From the NCBI GenBank assembly GCA_047630355.1, contig JBLHXN010000035.1, forward strand, positions 1-29,044: a stretch of 29,044 nucleotides of DNA, read 5' to 3'. The position numbers and the translations under genes are program-made. The notes under the pieces were generated by a model that saw nothing but the letters and a program-made list of their open reading frames with translations, did not search any database and was not told the DNA's origin. Positions within the stretch are counted from its first letter, which is position 1. Each line of letters opens with the position of its first letter. Below are positions 7,968-16,592 of this stretch, piece after piece. This DNA comes from JANQUM01 sp047630355 (lineage in GTDB: Bacteria; Bacteroidota; Bacteroidia; Cytophagales; Spirosomataceae).

Positions 7968-8492
7968 ATGAAATATCTTCTCGTCTTACTTTTATTGCCG
8001 TTTTCCACTTTTTCACAAGAGCGGCATCACCCATTGGTTCCGAAATACGGAGCAATTTTCGATACGCCGTTTGCTGTTTCAATCGTTGATACAAGTATCA
8101 CGTATAAGGTTGTGATTGACGTTACTGAAGCCCCGCAAGACCCAATTACAGAAGTTAATCAGATTTATGACCGAGTGGCTAAACTAATGAACTTACACGC
8201 GGAAGCAGGAGTAAAAGAAGCCAACATGAATTTCGTTTGCGTCATTCACTATAAGGCGACTACTTCGGTATTATCAGACGAAGGATTTATGAAAGAGTTT
8301 GGGAAAAATAATCCGAACACCGAAGTGATTCAGCTACTTGCAGACCACGGAGTGAAGTTTTACGTTTGCGGGCAATCTTTAATTGCCCGTAAAATAATCG
8401 ACTTGCCGCTAAATCCGAATATTAAACCAATTCACGGTGCAATACTTGGTTTGTCGCATTTTCAGAACCTTGGTTATGCACTAATGAATTGA
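7968..8492 (+). CDS. Exported DsrE-family protein
   Basis: The 174-residue protein has a signal peptide (MKYLLVLLLLPFSTFS, then QERHH) and a DsrE/DsrF-like domain, a fold of small sulfur-trafficking proteins. Typical family features are VIDVTEAP at the first strand, the segment NFVCVIHYKATTSVL, then VIQLLADHGVKFYVCGQSLIARKI, where the Cys in FYVCGQS matches the conserved Cys of the family. Exported DsrE-like proteins are common in Bacteroidota; their partners are not established. It converges on the dehydrogenase gene with two bases between the stop codons. An opposite-strand frame over the first part of this gene has no family features and was not called. Confidence 0.87.
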   Translation: MKYLLVLLLLPFSTFSQERHHPLVPKYGAIFDTPFAVSIVDTSITYKVVIDVTEAPQDPITEVNQIYDRVAKLMNLHAEAGVKEANMNFVCVIHYKATTSVLSDEGFMKEFGKNNPNTEVIQLLADHGVKFYVCGQSLIARKIIDLPLNPNIKPIHGAILGLSHFQNLGYALMN

Positions 8493-8494
8493 GA

Positions 8495-9427
8495 TCAATA
8501 GCCCCTACCCAATTCAACCTCGTTATTTAACTTTTTGCCGCTCTCAAATAGAGTTAAGTTTTTTAAGAAAATTCTGAATTTCCCGCGATGCTCGTTTCGT
8601 TGACCGCCTCCGGTATGTTGCAGAATGAGCACATTAGGTAATTCCCAAAGCGTATTATTCGCCGGAAGTGGTTCAATTTCGGTCACATCTAATACCGCCC
8701 CTTCAATTTTCCCTTCCGAAAGTGCTTTTGTTAATGCTTTTTCGTCCACGGTATTTCCCCGTCCTACGTTCGCAAAAACCGCTTCTGATTTCATCAGACC
8801 AATCATTTCCTTCGTAAAAAAACCATCGGCAGTACCGGGTAGGCAGGAAATAACCAAATCCGTTTCGGGTAAAATTGCCTTTAACTCGTTTACGCTGTGA
8901 ATGTCTGCGTCGGGATTATTTCTCGCTAAAACAGTAACTTTACAGTTAAATCCATGCAAGATATTCTTTACGCACTTTCCAATTTCTCCCGCTCCAAGTA
9001 TGATCACTTTTTGACCGGAAAGCAGTTTCATTTCAAGGCGGAGCGGTACTCCTATCCACTTCTTCGTTTTTTGCAAAACAACCAGCGTATCAATTTTACG
9101 ATACAACGCTAATACACCTCCCACAATAGTTTCGGCACACGGTTGAGCGTAATAATCTCCTACATTCGTGACGGGAAAGTGAGGAGATAGGTGCTTAAAT
9201 TTATCAAATCCCGCCGATTCGATTTGCCACCATTTCAAATGGTTATGTTTGCGTTCGAGCCACCCTAACGAGGCATTTCCCAGTAAAATGTCGGCTTCAG
9301 CGTAAGCGTCAAATTGTTTTTCTTCTGGTAAATCCTCCTTGAATATCACCGAGTATTTTTCGGGAAGTCTTTCAAGAAGAAACGCCCGGTCCGCTTCATT
9401 TGCGGGAATAATTATAAATATTTTCAT
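8495..9427 (-). CDS. D-2-hydroxyacid dehydrogenase family protein
   Basis: This cytoplasmic NAD(P)-dependent enzyme family interconverts 2-hydroxyacids and 2-oxoacids. The Rossmann motif GAGEIG is at residues 145-150. The catalytic residues are in their expected order: Arg223 in NVGRGNTVDE, an acidic residue in DVTEIEPLP (Glu250 or Glu252), and His271 in LQHTGGG. The 310-residue length and the short, divergent N-terminal substrate domain resemble the glyoxylate/hydroxypyruvate reductase-like branch rather than 3-phosphoglycerate dehydrogenase. The ACT domain is absent. It is 12 bases downstream of the alpha/beta hydrolase gene on the same strand, so the two probably share a transcript. Substrate unknown. 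Confidence 0.92.
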   Translation of the reverse strand: MKIFIIIPANEADRAFLLERLPEKYSVIFKEDLPEEKQFDAYAEADILLGNASLGWLERKHNHLKWWQIESAGFDKFKHLSPHFPVTNVGDYYAQPCAETIVGGVLALYRKIDTLVVLQKTKKWIGVPLRLEMKLLSGQKVIILGAGEIGKCVKNILHGFNCKVTVLARNNPDADIHSVNELKAILPETDLVISCLPGTADGFFTKEMIGLMKSEAVFANVGRGNTVDEKALTKALSEGKIEGAVLDVTEIEPLPANNTLWELPNVLILQHTGGGQRNEHRGKFRIFLKNLTLFESGKKLNNEVELGRGY

Positions 9428-9439
9428 GGCTTTTTTTCT

Positions 9440-10159
9440 TTATTCACATGCTTTCATAAAGTCGTTCACAACGGCGGCACAAACTTCAGGTGCTTCGTGC
9501 ATTCCGGCGTGAGCGGAGTTATCCAAAATCAGAACGTACGGCCTTTGGAGTGAAGCAACCACACTCAACGCATCGTCGAATTCTATAAACTTATCTGCTT
9601 TTCCAATAACGTGCAAAACCGGGTATTTAGCATTTTTCAAAACCGCCTGCGTATCTTTCCTGTTTTTCATCGCTTTGGTAGCAACCTGAAGTGCCTCCGT
9701 CGGGATGCGTTGGTTATCGGCTAATTGTTGTTTAATATACGTTGAATTCCGTTTTAAAAATTCAGGGTGGTACATTTTAGGCAAAAAGTCTTCGATGAAA
9801 GTTGCGGCCCCGTGTTTCGCCAAAAATTTTACGGTTTTATCCCGACTCACTTTCTTTTCTTCCGAATCGGCAAAAGCCGTGGAGTGAAATAGCCCAAGTC
9901 CAGCAATAAAATCTCCGTGTTTTCGGGCGTACGCCAAAGCAATGTACCCGCCCATCGAATGTCCGATTAAAGTGAAGTAGCGAATTTTACGTTGCAGTAT
10001 TTCTGAGTGAACCCAGTCAGCGTATTCTTCAATACTTTGGCAAAAAGTAAACGCCGAATAGTCAAGCGTAATATATTCGTTATCTGTATTTAGCAGCGGA
10101 GTAAAAGTTTTCCAAATATCTGCCGTTTCCCCAAATCCGTGAAGTAGTACTATTTGCAT
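9440..10159 (-). CDS. Alpha/beta hydrolase
   Basis: A 239-residue cytoplasmic alpha/beta-fold hydrolase. The oxyanion-hole motif HGFG is at residues 7-10, the nucleophile elbow GHSMGG at 66-71 (Ser68), a likely acid in GKADKFIEF, and the catalytic His in NSAHAGMHEAPE near the C-terminus. The ATG at 10157-10159 is chosen because MQIVLLHGFG is the standard first strand of the fold; a longer reading from an upstream TTG adds only seven polar residues. It is cotranscribed with the dehydrogenase. Family members include carboxylesterases and C-C hydrolases; nothing fixes the substrate. Confidence 0.9.
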   Translation of the reverse strand: MQIVLLHGFGETADIWKTFTPLLNTDNEYITLDYSAFTFCQSIEEYADWVHSEILQRKIRYFTLIGHSMGGYIALAYARKHGDFIAGLGLFHSTAFADSEEKKVSRDKTVKFLAKHGAATFIEDFLPKMYHPEFLKRNSTYIKQQLADNQRIPTEALQVATKAMKNRKDTQAVLKNAKYPVLHVIGKADKFIEFDDALSVVASLQRPYVLILDNSAHAGMHEAPEVCAAVVNDFMKACE

Positions 10160-10180
10160 ATTTTCTTTATTGTGAGTCAA

Positions 10181-10229
10181 TCCCGATAACTATCGGGAAG
10201 TGAATTGGTAAATATCGCGATAGCAATTC
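10181..10229. repeat. Nested palindromes between divergent hydrolase and sulfatase genes
   Basis: Two symmetric elements lie here. The first has arms TCCCGATA (10181-10188) and TATCGGGA (10191-10198) around AC. The second is the palindrome TATCGCGATA (10213-10222) framed by GAATTG (10202-10207) and CAATTC (10224-10229). They share the core CGATA/TATCG. They could be operators for the divergent genes or intergenic repeat units of a type common in Bacteroidota. Confidence 0.5.
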
Positions 10230-10258
10230 GACCAAATCTATAAAAAATGACTTAAATT

Positions 10259-10266
10259 TAACTTTG
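10259..10266 (+). promoter_or_regulatory. Candidate -7 promoter element of the sulfatase gene
   Basis: TAACTTTG is a full match to the Bacteroidota consensus TAnnTTTG, 24 bases before the ATG at 10291, which gives a plausible short leader. No clear -33 TTTG was found. This also argues that translation begins at 10291 and not at the upstream in-frame codon at 10264. Confidence 0.5.
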
Positions 10267-10290
10267 GCTATCTATACAACCTATCAACAC

Positions 10291-11892
10291 ATGAAACCAA
10301 GAAATATCTTTCCCCTATTTTTTTTACTCTTCTTTTCTTCTATCACTCTTCCGCACGAAGGAAACGCTCAGGAAAAACCCAATGTTCTCTGGATTTCGGT
10401 GGAAGACCTGAGCCCACGGTTAGCCGCTTACGGCGACAGTACCGTTTCCACGCCAAATATTGACCGATTGGCAAAAGAAGGAGTAGTTTACGAACACGTA
10501 TATACCACAGCGGGCGTTTGTTCTCCCGCCCGGAATGCCATCATAACGGGACGTTATCAAACCTCCAATGGCGGACACAATATGCGGACGATTGGCAATA
10601 CGTATCCCGAAAAAACGGGGCTACCAAAGTCGTACAATTCCGTTCCGCCACATTACGTAAAATGTTTCCCTGAATACCTGCGGGCGGAAGAGTATTACAC
10701 ATCAAATAACGTAAAAACTGATTATCAATTTGAAGCTCCCGTAACGGTTTGGGATGAGGTGAGCGAAACCGCAGATTGGCAAAAAAGAGGTAAACGTCAG
10801 CCATTTTTTACGGTGATTAACTTCACGACAACGCACGAATCACAGGTTTGGAAACGGGATAAAAACCAGCTTCGGGTTGATCCCAAAACCGTACCCGTTC
10901 CACCATACTATCCTGATAATACAATCATTAGACACGATATAGCTCGGCATTACTCCAACGTTTCAGAACTGGACGATCAAATTGGTGAAGTATTGAAGAA
11001 ACTCGAAAAAGACGGAATTCTGGATAAAACGATCATTTTCTTTTGGGGAGATCACGGCGACGGGTTGCCGTTTTATAAGCGGGAAGTTTACAAACGGGGA
11101 TTACACGTTCCGTTGATTATCAGGCATCCGAATAAAGCGATGGCGGGAACACGAAACACGGATATGATTAGTGCGATTGATTTCGGACCGACAGTGCTTT
11201 CTCTCGCCGGAATTTCAACACCGCTACAAATGCACGGACGAGCATTTTTAGGGCAATACAAAGGCGAATCCCGAACGTATATTTTCGGTGCTCGTGACCG
11301 CGTCGATTCGGAGTACGACCGCGTTCGTTCGGTGATGAACAAAAAATATCAATACATCCGTAATTTCTATCCGCAGCGTCCGCTTTACATGAATGTTGAA
11401 TATCGAAAACAACAGCCAATAATGCAGGAAATTCTGAGATTACACGAAGCAGGAGAGCTAAATCAAAAACAAGCGTTTTGGTTTAAAGAAACTAAAGCCG
11501 AAGAGGAATTATACGACTTAGAACTCGACCCATTTCAGTTAAGCAATATCGTTCACAAAAAAGAAAACGTGGGCATTCTGGAAGAACTAAGATTTCAGAT
11601 GGATAAATGGCTCATCGAAACAAATGACCTTGGTAGAGTACCCGAAAAAGAGCTTATAAAGATGATGTGGAACGGAAGCGACTCCCCGCCCATCACGGAA
11701 AATCCGACCGCAGAAATCATTGAGAGCAAACTATTTATCAATTGTAAAACGCTGGGAGCTTCCATCGGTTATCGTGAAAAGGGAACGGATAAATGGCACG
11801 TTTATACATCGCCAATTTCAATAAATAAACCAATTGAAATTATTGCTCACCGAATTGGATACGAGCCAAGCGAAACGATGACGTTCAAGTAA
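10291..11892 (+). CDS. Secreted type I sulfatase
   Basis: This 533-residue enzyme of the formylglycine-dependent sulfatase family begins with a signal peptide (MKPRNIFPLFFLLFF..., then NAQEKPN). The metal-binding start of the fold is seen at NVLWISVEDLSP (Glu38, Asp39). The activation signature CSPAR is at residues 77-81, where Cys77 is converted to formylglycine by a maturase encoded elsewhere. GDHGDG and the ELYDLELDPFQLSNI block near the C-terminal third are further hallmarks. The last ~70 residues form an extra beta-rich tail resembling a chitobiase/FN3-like domain. Such enzymes desulfate glycans or small sulfate esters in the periplasm. It stands alone: no SusC/SusD pair, other sulfatase or glycoside hydrolase adjoins it. 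The substrate class cannot be assigned. Confidence 0.93.
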   Translation: MKPRNIFPLFFLLFFSSITLPHEGNAQEKPNVLWISVEDLSPRLAAYGDSTVSTPNIDRLAKEGVVYEHVYTTAGVCSPARNAIITGRYQTSNGGHNMRTIGNTYPEKTGLPKSYNSVPPHYVKCFPEYLRAEEYYTSNNVKTDYQFEAPVTVWDEVSETADWQKRGKRQPFFTVINFTTTHESQVWKRDKNQLRVDPKTVPVPPYYPDNTIIRHDIARHYSNVSELDDQIGEVLKKLEKDGILDKTIIFFWGDHGDGLPFYKREVYKRGLHVPLIIRHPNKAMAGTRNTDMISAIDFGPTVLSLAGISTPLQMHGRAFLGQYKGESRTYIFGARDRVDSEYDRVRSVMNKKYQYIRNFYPQRPLYMNVEYRKQQPIMQEILRLHEAGELNQKQAFWFKETKAEEELYDLELDPFQLSNIVHKKENVGILEELRFQMDKWLIETNDLGRVPEKELIKMMWNGSDSPPITENPTAEIIESKLFINCKTLGASIGYREKGTDKWHVYTSPISINKPIEIIAHRIGYEPSETMTFK

Positions 11893-11918
11893 GTCATATT
11901 TTAAATTAGTATATCGGT

Positions 11919-12178
11919 ATGAAAAGTAACTATTTAATCACTGTCCTAATCGGAATTTGTTTCAACGGTTTGGCAACTTATTCGCAGAAAGTTGAAGTTA
12001 TAAAAACTCCGCCTTATACATGATGACGAATGCGAAGATTACGGGTTTACATTGGCAAATAATTATTACGGAGAATACGACGGTGGTCACGGAATACGAC
12101 GCGGCGGAAATGGCATCTTTCCTCCGGCAACCGCCAACTCGACAGCAGATTTCACCGACCGTTCAAATAAAGCGGTGA
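11919..12178 (+). pseudogene. Decayed fragment with an exported-protein N-terminus
   Basis: An ATG at 11919 starts MKSNYLITVLIGICFNGLATYSQ, a good signal peptide, but the frame stops at 12021 after about 34 residues. Past that point two other frames are open: one from an overlapping ATG at 12020 to a double TGA at 12176-12181, and one that runs over the start of the MscS remnant. Neither gives a family I recognise, so the original reading cannot be restored with confidence. Because the next two genes are clearly broken, this is best seen as the start of the same decay patch. It might instead be a tiny secreted peptide gene, which I think less likely. Confidence 0.4.
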
Positions 12179-12181
12179 TGA

Positions 12182-13151
12182 AATCTGCCCATTTCCCAAC
12201 AAATTTTGAAAAGCGAATCAAAATCAAACCCGGAACCAACGCCTTATGCCGTAAGTATATTGCAATTTACATTTTGGGTGGTCATCATATTATTGGCCAT
12301 TTCGCTTGTGCGAAAACTACTAAAGCGAAGCCTCCCCGATAATTCAATCCGATATAAGTCTCAGAAATGAATCGAAATTGTGGGCTATATTCTCATTATC
12401 TTGTTGAGCATATCGTATTTCGCCGGAAATATTAAAGACTTCACGCTCGCCATCGAATCGCTTTCGGCGGGGATTACGATTACGCTTCAGGAATTAATTT
12501 TGAGCATTGCGGGCTCGTTTTACATTTTCTTCGTGAAAGTTTACAAACCCAGTAACAGAATTGAAATCAACGGAATTAAGGGTGACGTAATAGATATTGA
12601 TGGCATCTACACGACCGTGATAGAAATTGGGAAATGGATTTCGAGCGATAATTACAGCGGTAGAATAGTAAAGCTCAGTAACTCGTTCGTATTTAAAAGG
12701 GCGATTTATAATTACTCGCAAGATTTCCCGTTCGTATAGGACGAATTTAATTTACCCAGCAGATACGGTTCGGACATCGAATTAACCAAGTCAATAGTTA
12801 TCCAAACTGCTCAGGAGGTTTTGTCGGAGTACGTTGCACAATCTCAATCAAAATGGCGGGAGTTAGTTGATAATCATTATATCAAAGACGCACAAGTTGA
12901 GCCAACGCTGGCACTCACCATGACCAATAACTGGGTTCAATTTAACCTTCGGTACATTGTAGATTACAAAAAAGAAGAATTACCAAAAGCATCCTGCACG
13001 ATAAAATTGGGAAAGCCATTCTGGAAACAAACGGCGGCGTAACGTTAGCTTTTGCGACCTTCGAAATTGTCAAAATTCCAACGATTAACGTGAACGGTAA
13101 GGATAAAAATCTGATAAACCTGACCCTAAGTCGAATAAACTTTCAAAATAA
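12182..13151 (+). pseudogene. Broken MscS-family mechanosensitive channel
   Basis: The conceptual protein is an MscS-type channel. It shows a membrane segment at LQFTFWVVIILLAISLVRKLL, then LPDNSIRYKSQK, the pore and beta-domain block ITITLQELILSIAGSFYIF with DRIEINGIKGDVIDID-like sequence, and the C-terminal block ending FEIVKIPTINV. Four lesions are visible. TGA at 12368-12370 stands where a Gly codon (GGA) is expected; TAG at 12737-12739 stands where a Trp codon (TGG) is expected in FVWDEF. One base is lost in the A run 12968-12973, and one in the A run 13105-13109. Restoring the last two gives an ending of KSDKPDPKSNKLSK and a TAA at 13149, eight bases before the OsmC start. The true start codon was not found. 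The expected residues are from memory of the family, not from an alignment. Confidence 0.85.
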
Positions 13152-13158
13152 AAACACC

Positions 13159-13563
13159 ATGAAGTACTTTAGTAACGCAAGTTCAACAGCGAAGAGTAAT
13201 GCCTCCGTACAAATCAAAGAGTCAAGTATTGCGTTTGGAATTACGCCCGAAACTGCCGCGACTTTGCCAAATCCGGCGGAGTTATTTTTGGGTTCTTTTT
13301 CGGCGTGTATTCTGAAAAATGTCGAACGCTTTTCCGAAATACTGTAATTTGACTACTCAAAAGTCGAATTAGTAGTCAACGCAACCCGACTGGAGGAACC
13401 TCCAAGAATGGACGAAATCACCTACGAGTTGAAAATCTACAGCAACGACGACCGCTTGAATATCGACTTGTTGAAAAAGAATATTGAAAAATTCGGGACA
13501 ATTTCTAATACAGTAAAATCTTCGTGTATAGTTGTGGGTGAAATAACGAAAGTTACATCATAA
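13159..13563 (+). pseudogene. Broken OsmC-family peroxiredoxin-like gene
   Basis: Read through one stop, this is a 134-residue OsmC/Ohr-family protein: MKYFSNASSTAKSNASVQI at the start, then LPNPAELFLGSFSACILKNVERFSEIL with the family's reactive Cys, then FDYSKVELVVNATR, LEEPPRMDEITYEL and a C-terminal second Cys in SSCIVVGE. The stop TAA at 13345-13347 falls between EIL and FDYSK, where Lys (AAA) is usual, so one A-to-T change explains it. Both halves are otherwise well kept, so the break is recent. OsmC proteins reduce organic hydroperoxides. It sits directly after the broken MscS gene, as one former operon. The 5' half alone would lack the second Cys. Confidence 0.85.
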
Positions 13564-13614
13564 AATTTAACAAAAGATGGTATCTTTCCCTTTCGCTAAT
13601 AATATTCAGTAAAC

Positions 13615-15618
13615 ATGAAAAAACGCTTACTATTCTGTCTTGCTTTATGCTTTTCCGTTTCAGCGGTTATAGCTCAAAAAACATCTATTTCCGGAATGGA
13701 TTCTTCCGTAAAACCAGGGGATGATTTCTTTATGCACGTAAACGGGAACTGGTACAATTCCATCGAGATTCCTTCCACCCAATCGGGGGTTGGAGCTTAT
13801 TCGTTTATGAATTACCCGCAACGCATCCGAATGCAAGCAATTCTGGACAGCGTGTCGTCAATCCGAAGCAAAACGGGAAGTATTGAACAACAAGTCGGGG
13901 ATTTTTATGCCTCGGGTATGGATACCATTACGATTAACAAATTGGGTTATCAACCCATTAAACCAATCTTAAAACGTATTGATAATATTAAAAGCGTACC
14001 GGCTTTGATGCGATACATCGCCGAACAAACTACGGTGAATAACTATTCCGTTATCGGTTTCCGCGTTGGGGCTGATATCAAAAACAGCACCGTCAACATT
14101 GTCAATTTGAGCCAAACCGGACTTGGTTTACCGGAGCGGGATTATTATTTCCGAGCCGATTCTTCCACCCTCGCCATTCAGGAAGCCTACAAGAATTACA
14201 TCACGAAGCTATTTACGTTAACTGGCATCAAAGCCGCAAATGCTGCAAAAATGGCAGCCGCAGCTTACAGTATCGAAAAAGCACTCGCCGAAGCCCATAA
14301 GACAAATATTGAGCGTAGAAAGGTTGAAGCAAACTACCATAAACTGGCGGTGAATGAAATTACCGAACAACAACCGAATATCGGCTGGAAGCAGTATTTT
14401 AAGGCAATCGGCGTGAACATCGACTCCGTAAATATGCAACAACCGGCTTATTATGATCGGCTGAATTCGCTGTTAGTTTCCGCTTCGCTCGAAGACTGGA
14501 AAGTGTATTTGAAGACACGGGCTTTAGTTACTTACGATAGCTACCTAAGCAAACCTTTCGTTACGGCTTCATTTGACTATTCAAAAATTCTGAGCGGACA
14601 ATCCGTTCAAACGCCACGTGGAGAAGAAATTACAAATGCCGTAGATAGGTCGCTTGGGCACGGTCTTGCTCAACTTTACGTGAAAAAATATTTCCCGGAA
14701 GCTGCTAAAAAGCGGATGGAAGAACTGGTTAAAAACCTAAAAACGGCGTTTGAAGCCCGTATTAATAAATTAGACTGGATGAGCGATGAAACCAAGACAA
14801 AAGCGAAGGAAAAACTCTACGCCTTTAATGAGAAGATTGGCTACCCAGACAAATGGCGGGATTACGCTGACGTGAAGATAAACCGAGGTACTTATTTTGA
14901 AAACCGCCTTGCCACGAGCAAAAATGATTTCAATTTTGCTTTATCAAAAGTTGGGCAGCCCGTTGATCGCACCGAGTGGTTTACTACACCGCCAACGGTC
15001 ACGGCGTACAACAATCCACCGATGAACGAAATCGTATTTCCGGCGGGAATTCTACAGCCGCCTTATTTTGATTTGAACGCCGATGATGCTCTCAATTACG
15101 GCGGAATTGGGATGGTAATTGGGCATGAAATAACCCACTCGTTCGACGACCAAGGAGCGTTGTACGATAAAGACGGAAATGTGACAAATTGGTGGACGGA
15201 CGACGATTACAAAAAGTTCAAAGCAAGAACCCAACAAGTAATTGACCAATACAGCGAGTTTACAGTCTTAGATTCGGTACACATAAAAGGGGCGTTAACG
15301 GTCGGTGAAAATACGGCAGACCTTGCCGGAATTGCTATTGCTTACGATGCTTTTAAACTAACCGAGCAAGGAAAAGGAAACGAAAAAATTAACGGCTTAA
15401 CTCCAGACCAACGCTTCTTCATTTCGATTGCGAATATCTGGCGGGTGAAAACCAAAGATGCTTACACCAGAACGTACGTGAATACCAACCCGCATTCGCC
15501 ACCTAAATGGCGAGTGAACGGCCCGTTGATGAATTTCACGCCGTTTTACGAAGCATTTGATGTAAAACCAGGCGATAAAATGTACAAACCGCAAAGCGAA
15601 CGCATCACCGTTTGGTAA
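13615..15618 (+). CDS. Secreted M13-family zinc metallopeptidase (neprilysin/PepO-like)
   Basis: The 667-residue protein has a signal peptide (MKKRLLFCLALCFSVSAVIA|QK) and the full M13 layout: N-terminal domain starting SVKPGDDFFMHVNGNW, then the catalytic domain with HEITH at residues 504-508 and ENTAD at 565-569, which supply the zinc ligands His504, His508 and Glu565. NAYYNPP-like sequence (TAYNNPPMNEI), the FPAGILQPP block and the C-terminal VNGPLMNFTPFYEAF are all typical. These enzymes cut oligopeptides in the periplasm or outside. It is intact, in contrast to the three broken genes just upstream, and is followed at once by a strong terminator, so it is a single-gene unit. Confidence 0.96.
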   Translation: MKKRLLFCLALCFSVSAVIAQKTSISGMDSSVKPGDDFFMHVNGNWYNSIEIPSTQSGVGAYSFMNYPQRIRMQAILDSVSSIRSKTGSIEQQVGDFYASGMDTITINKLGYQPIKPILKRIDNIKSVPALMRYIAEQTTVNNYSVIGFRVGADIKNSTVNIVNLSQTGLGLPERDYYFRADSSTLAIQEAYKNYITKLFTLTGIKAANAAKMAAAAYSIEKALAEAHKTNIERRKVEANYHKLAVNEITEQQPNIGWKQYFKAIGVNIDSVNMQQPAYYDRLNSLLVSASLEDWKVYLKTRALVTYDSYLSKPFVTASFDYSKILSGQSVQTPRGEEITNAVDRSLGHGLAQLYVKKYFPEAAKKRMEELVKNLKTAFEARINKLDWMSDETKTKAKEKLYAFNEKIGYPDKWRDYADVKINRGTYFENRLATSKNDFNFALSKVGQPVDRTEWFTTPPTVTAYNNPPMNEIVFPAGILQPPYFDLNADDALNYGGIGMVIGHEITHSFDDQGALYDKDGNVTNWWTDDDYKKFKARTQQVIDQYSEFTVLDSVHIKGALTVGENTADLAGIAIAYDAFKLTEQGKGNEKINGLTPDQRFFISIANIWRVKTKDAYTRTYVNTNPHSPPKWRVNGPLMNFTPFYEAFDVKPGDKMYKPQSERITVW

Positions 15619-15623
15619 AACCG

Positions 15624-15656
15624 AAGCCCCGCCGATAAAATCGAGCGGGGCTTTTT
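15624..15656 (+). terminator. Rho-independent terminator of the M13 peptidase gene
   Basis: Six bases after the stop codon, arms AAGCCCCGC (15624-15632) and GCGGGGCTT (15645-15653) form a perfect GC-rich stem. The stem extends inside by CGA/TCG with one bulged A and ends in a T run (15652-15656). Confidence 0.92.
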
Positions 15657-15746
15657 CGTTACAGGTATTTACAGATTTATAATACTAACTTTTATTGAGT
15701 ATTAACTGTTAGTAGTATAAATAGTTAAAAATTGAGATAACAAAAT

Positions 15747-16463
15747 ATGCAACGCAATTCACTTATACTTTTCCTTCTTTTCGCAACCCTTTTTTCGTCT
15801 TGTAAGTACACAAGAGATAACTGGTACGAAGAATCTCAACGCACACTCGATTACGAAAACAAAGCCGTTTTAGATAGTCTTATCAAGGCTACGCCGATTT
15901 CAAAAGACACACTTTTCCTTGGGTTTACGATCGGGATGAGCGAGTCAGATTACGAAAATCATATTCAAAAAATACGGAACGAAGGGAAGCTTATTTCCTT
16001 CGCAGACTCTAATAGCTTCACTACTACCTACGGAAGAACTGATTTTGGTTCCGGCTACACATTCACGACTAATATTTCTACCGAAGTACTTGATAAAACC
16101 GTGACCGGAGAAGGTCAATACTTTCTCAAACCTGTTTACAATCAAAACGGAGAGCTGATGAAACTGACCATATTTCCCGTTGAGAAATGGAACAAGAAAT
16201 ACGCTTACGAAACACCTAATTGGCTGGAAACGAACGTAGAAGACAATTCGGTAGATTTCGGTAACGAAGCTTTAGAAAAAGCTTTAATTGACAATAAATT
16301 TCTGGGAAAATTTGATTACATACGCAAAAAAGGAAACCTAATCATCTATCGGGATACTTCAACGGTTAACTACATGGAATTAAAAACCGTACTGATTGAC
16401 TTAGTAGATAAAAAAGCCGAGCGAGACAGAATCCGAAAGCAGAACAAGGATATTGAATTTTGA
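15747..16463 (+). CDS. Lipoprotein of unknown function
   Basis: The 238-residue protein begins with a lipoprotein signal peptide: MQRNSLILFLLFATLFSSC, lipobox Cys19, followed by KYTRDNW. The mature part is hydrophilic and rich in Lys, Asp and Glu, with a segment DTLFLGFTIGMSESDYENHI that resembles a small substrate-binding or lipocalin-like start seen in several Bacteroidota lipoproteins. It ends in a highly charged helix (LVDKKAERDRIRKQNKD). No known domain is recognised. The leader before it holds TACTAAC (15683-15689) and GTTAGTA (15708-15714) as a weak inverted repeat. It is isolated from the M13 gene by the terminator. Confidence 0.78.
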   Translation: MQRNSLILFLLFATLFSSCKYTRDNWYEESQRTLDYENKAVLDSLIKATPISKDTLFLGFTIGMSESDYENHIQKIRNEGKLISFADSNSFTTTYGRTDFGSGYTFTTNISTEVLDKTVTGEGQYFLKPVYNQNGELMKLTIFPVEKWNKKYAYETPNWLETNVEDNSVDFGNEALEKALIDNKFLGKFDYIRKKGNLIIYRDTSTVNYMELKTVLIDLVDKKAERDRIRKQNKDIEF

Positions 16464-16475
16464 TTTTTTAAAATA

Positions 16476-16560
16476 GCACCATAGGTGCGACCTTTATGCA
16501 ACCGCCGCTCGGCAGAAATAAGATGTAAAACGATTATTTAAAGTCCCATCAGAACAATCT
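16476..16560 (+). repeat. Two units of an 18-nt dispersed repeat
   Basis: Units GCACCATAGGTGCGACCT (16476-16493) and GTCCCATCAGAACAATCT (16543-16560) align without gaps to each other and to three units at 24402-24508. The first forms a small hairpin, GCACC-ATA-GGTGC. This is a REP-like intergenic element; nothing else is seen between the lipoprotein gene and the DUF433 remnant. Confidence 0.65.
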
Positions 16561-16592
16561 ATATTTAAAAAAGATTAACTTTAATTATTACT

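Noticed and set aside
7822..8094. Minus-strand 90-codon frame overlapping the start of the DsrE-like gene
   Set aside because: It covers the intergenic hairpin and the DsrE signal peptide, has no family motif, and the DsrE-like reading on the other strand is convincing.
12052..12342. Plus-strand 96-codon frame in the decay patch
   Set aside because: Its second half is out of frame over the MscS membrane segment. The first half might hold part of the lost secreted gene, but no family can be seen, so it was not called as a gene.
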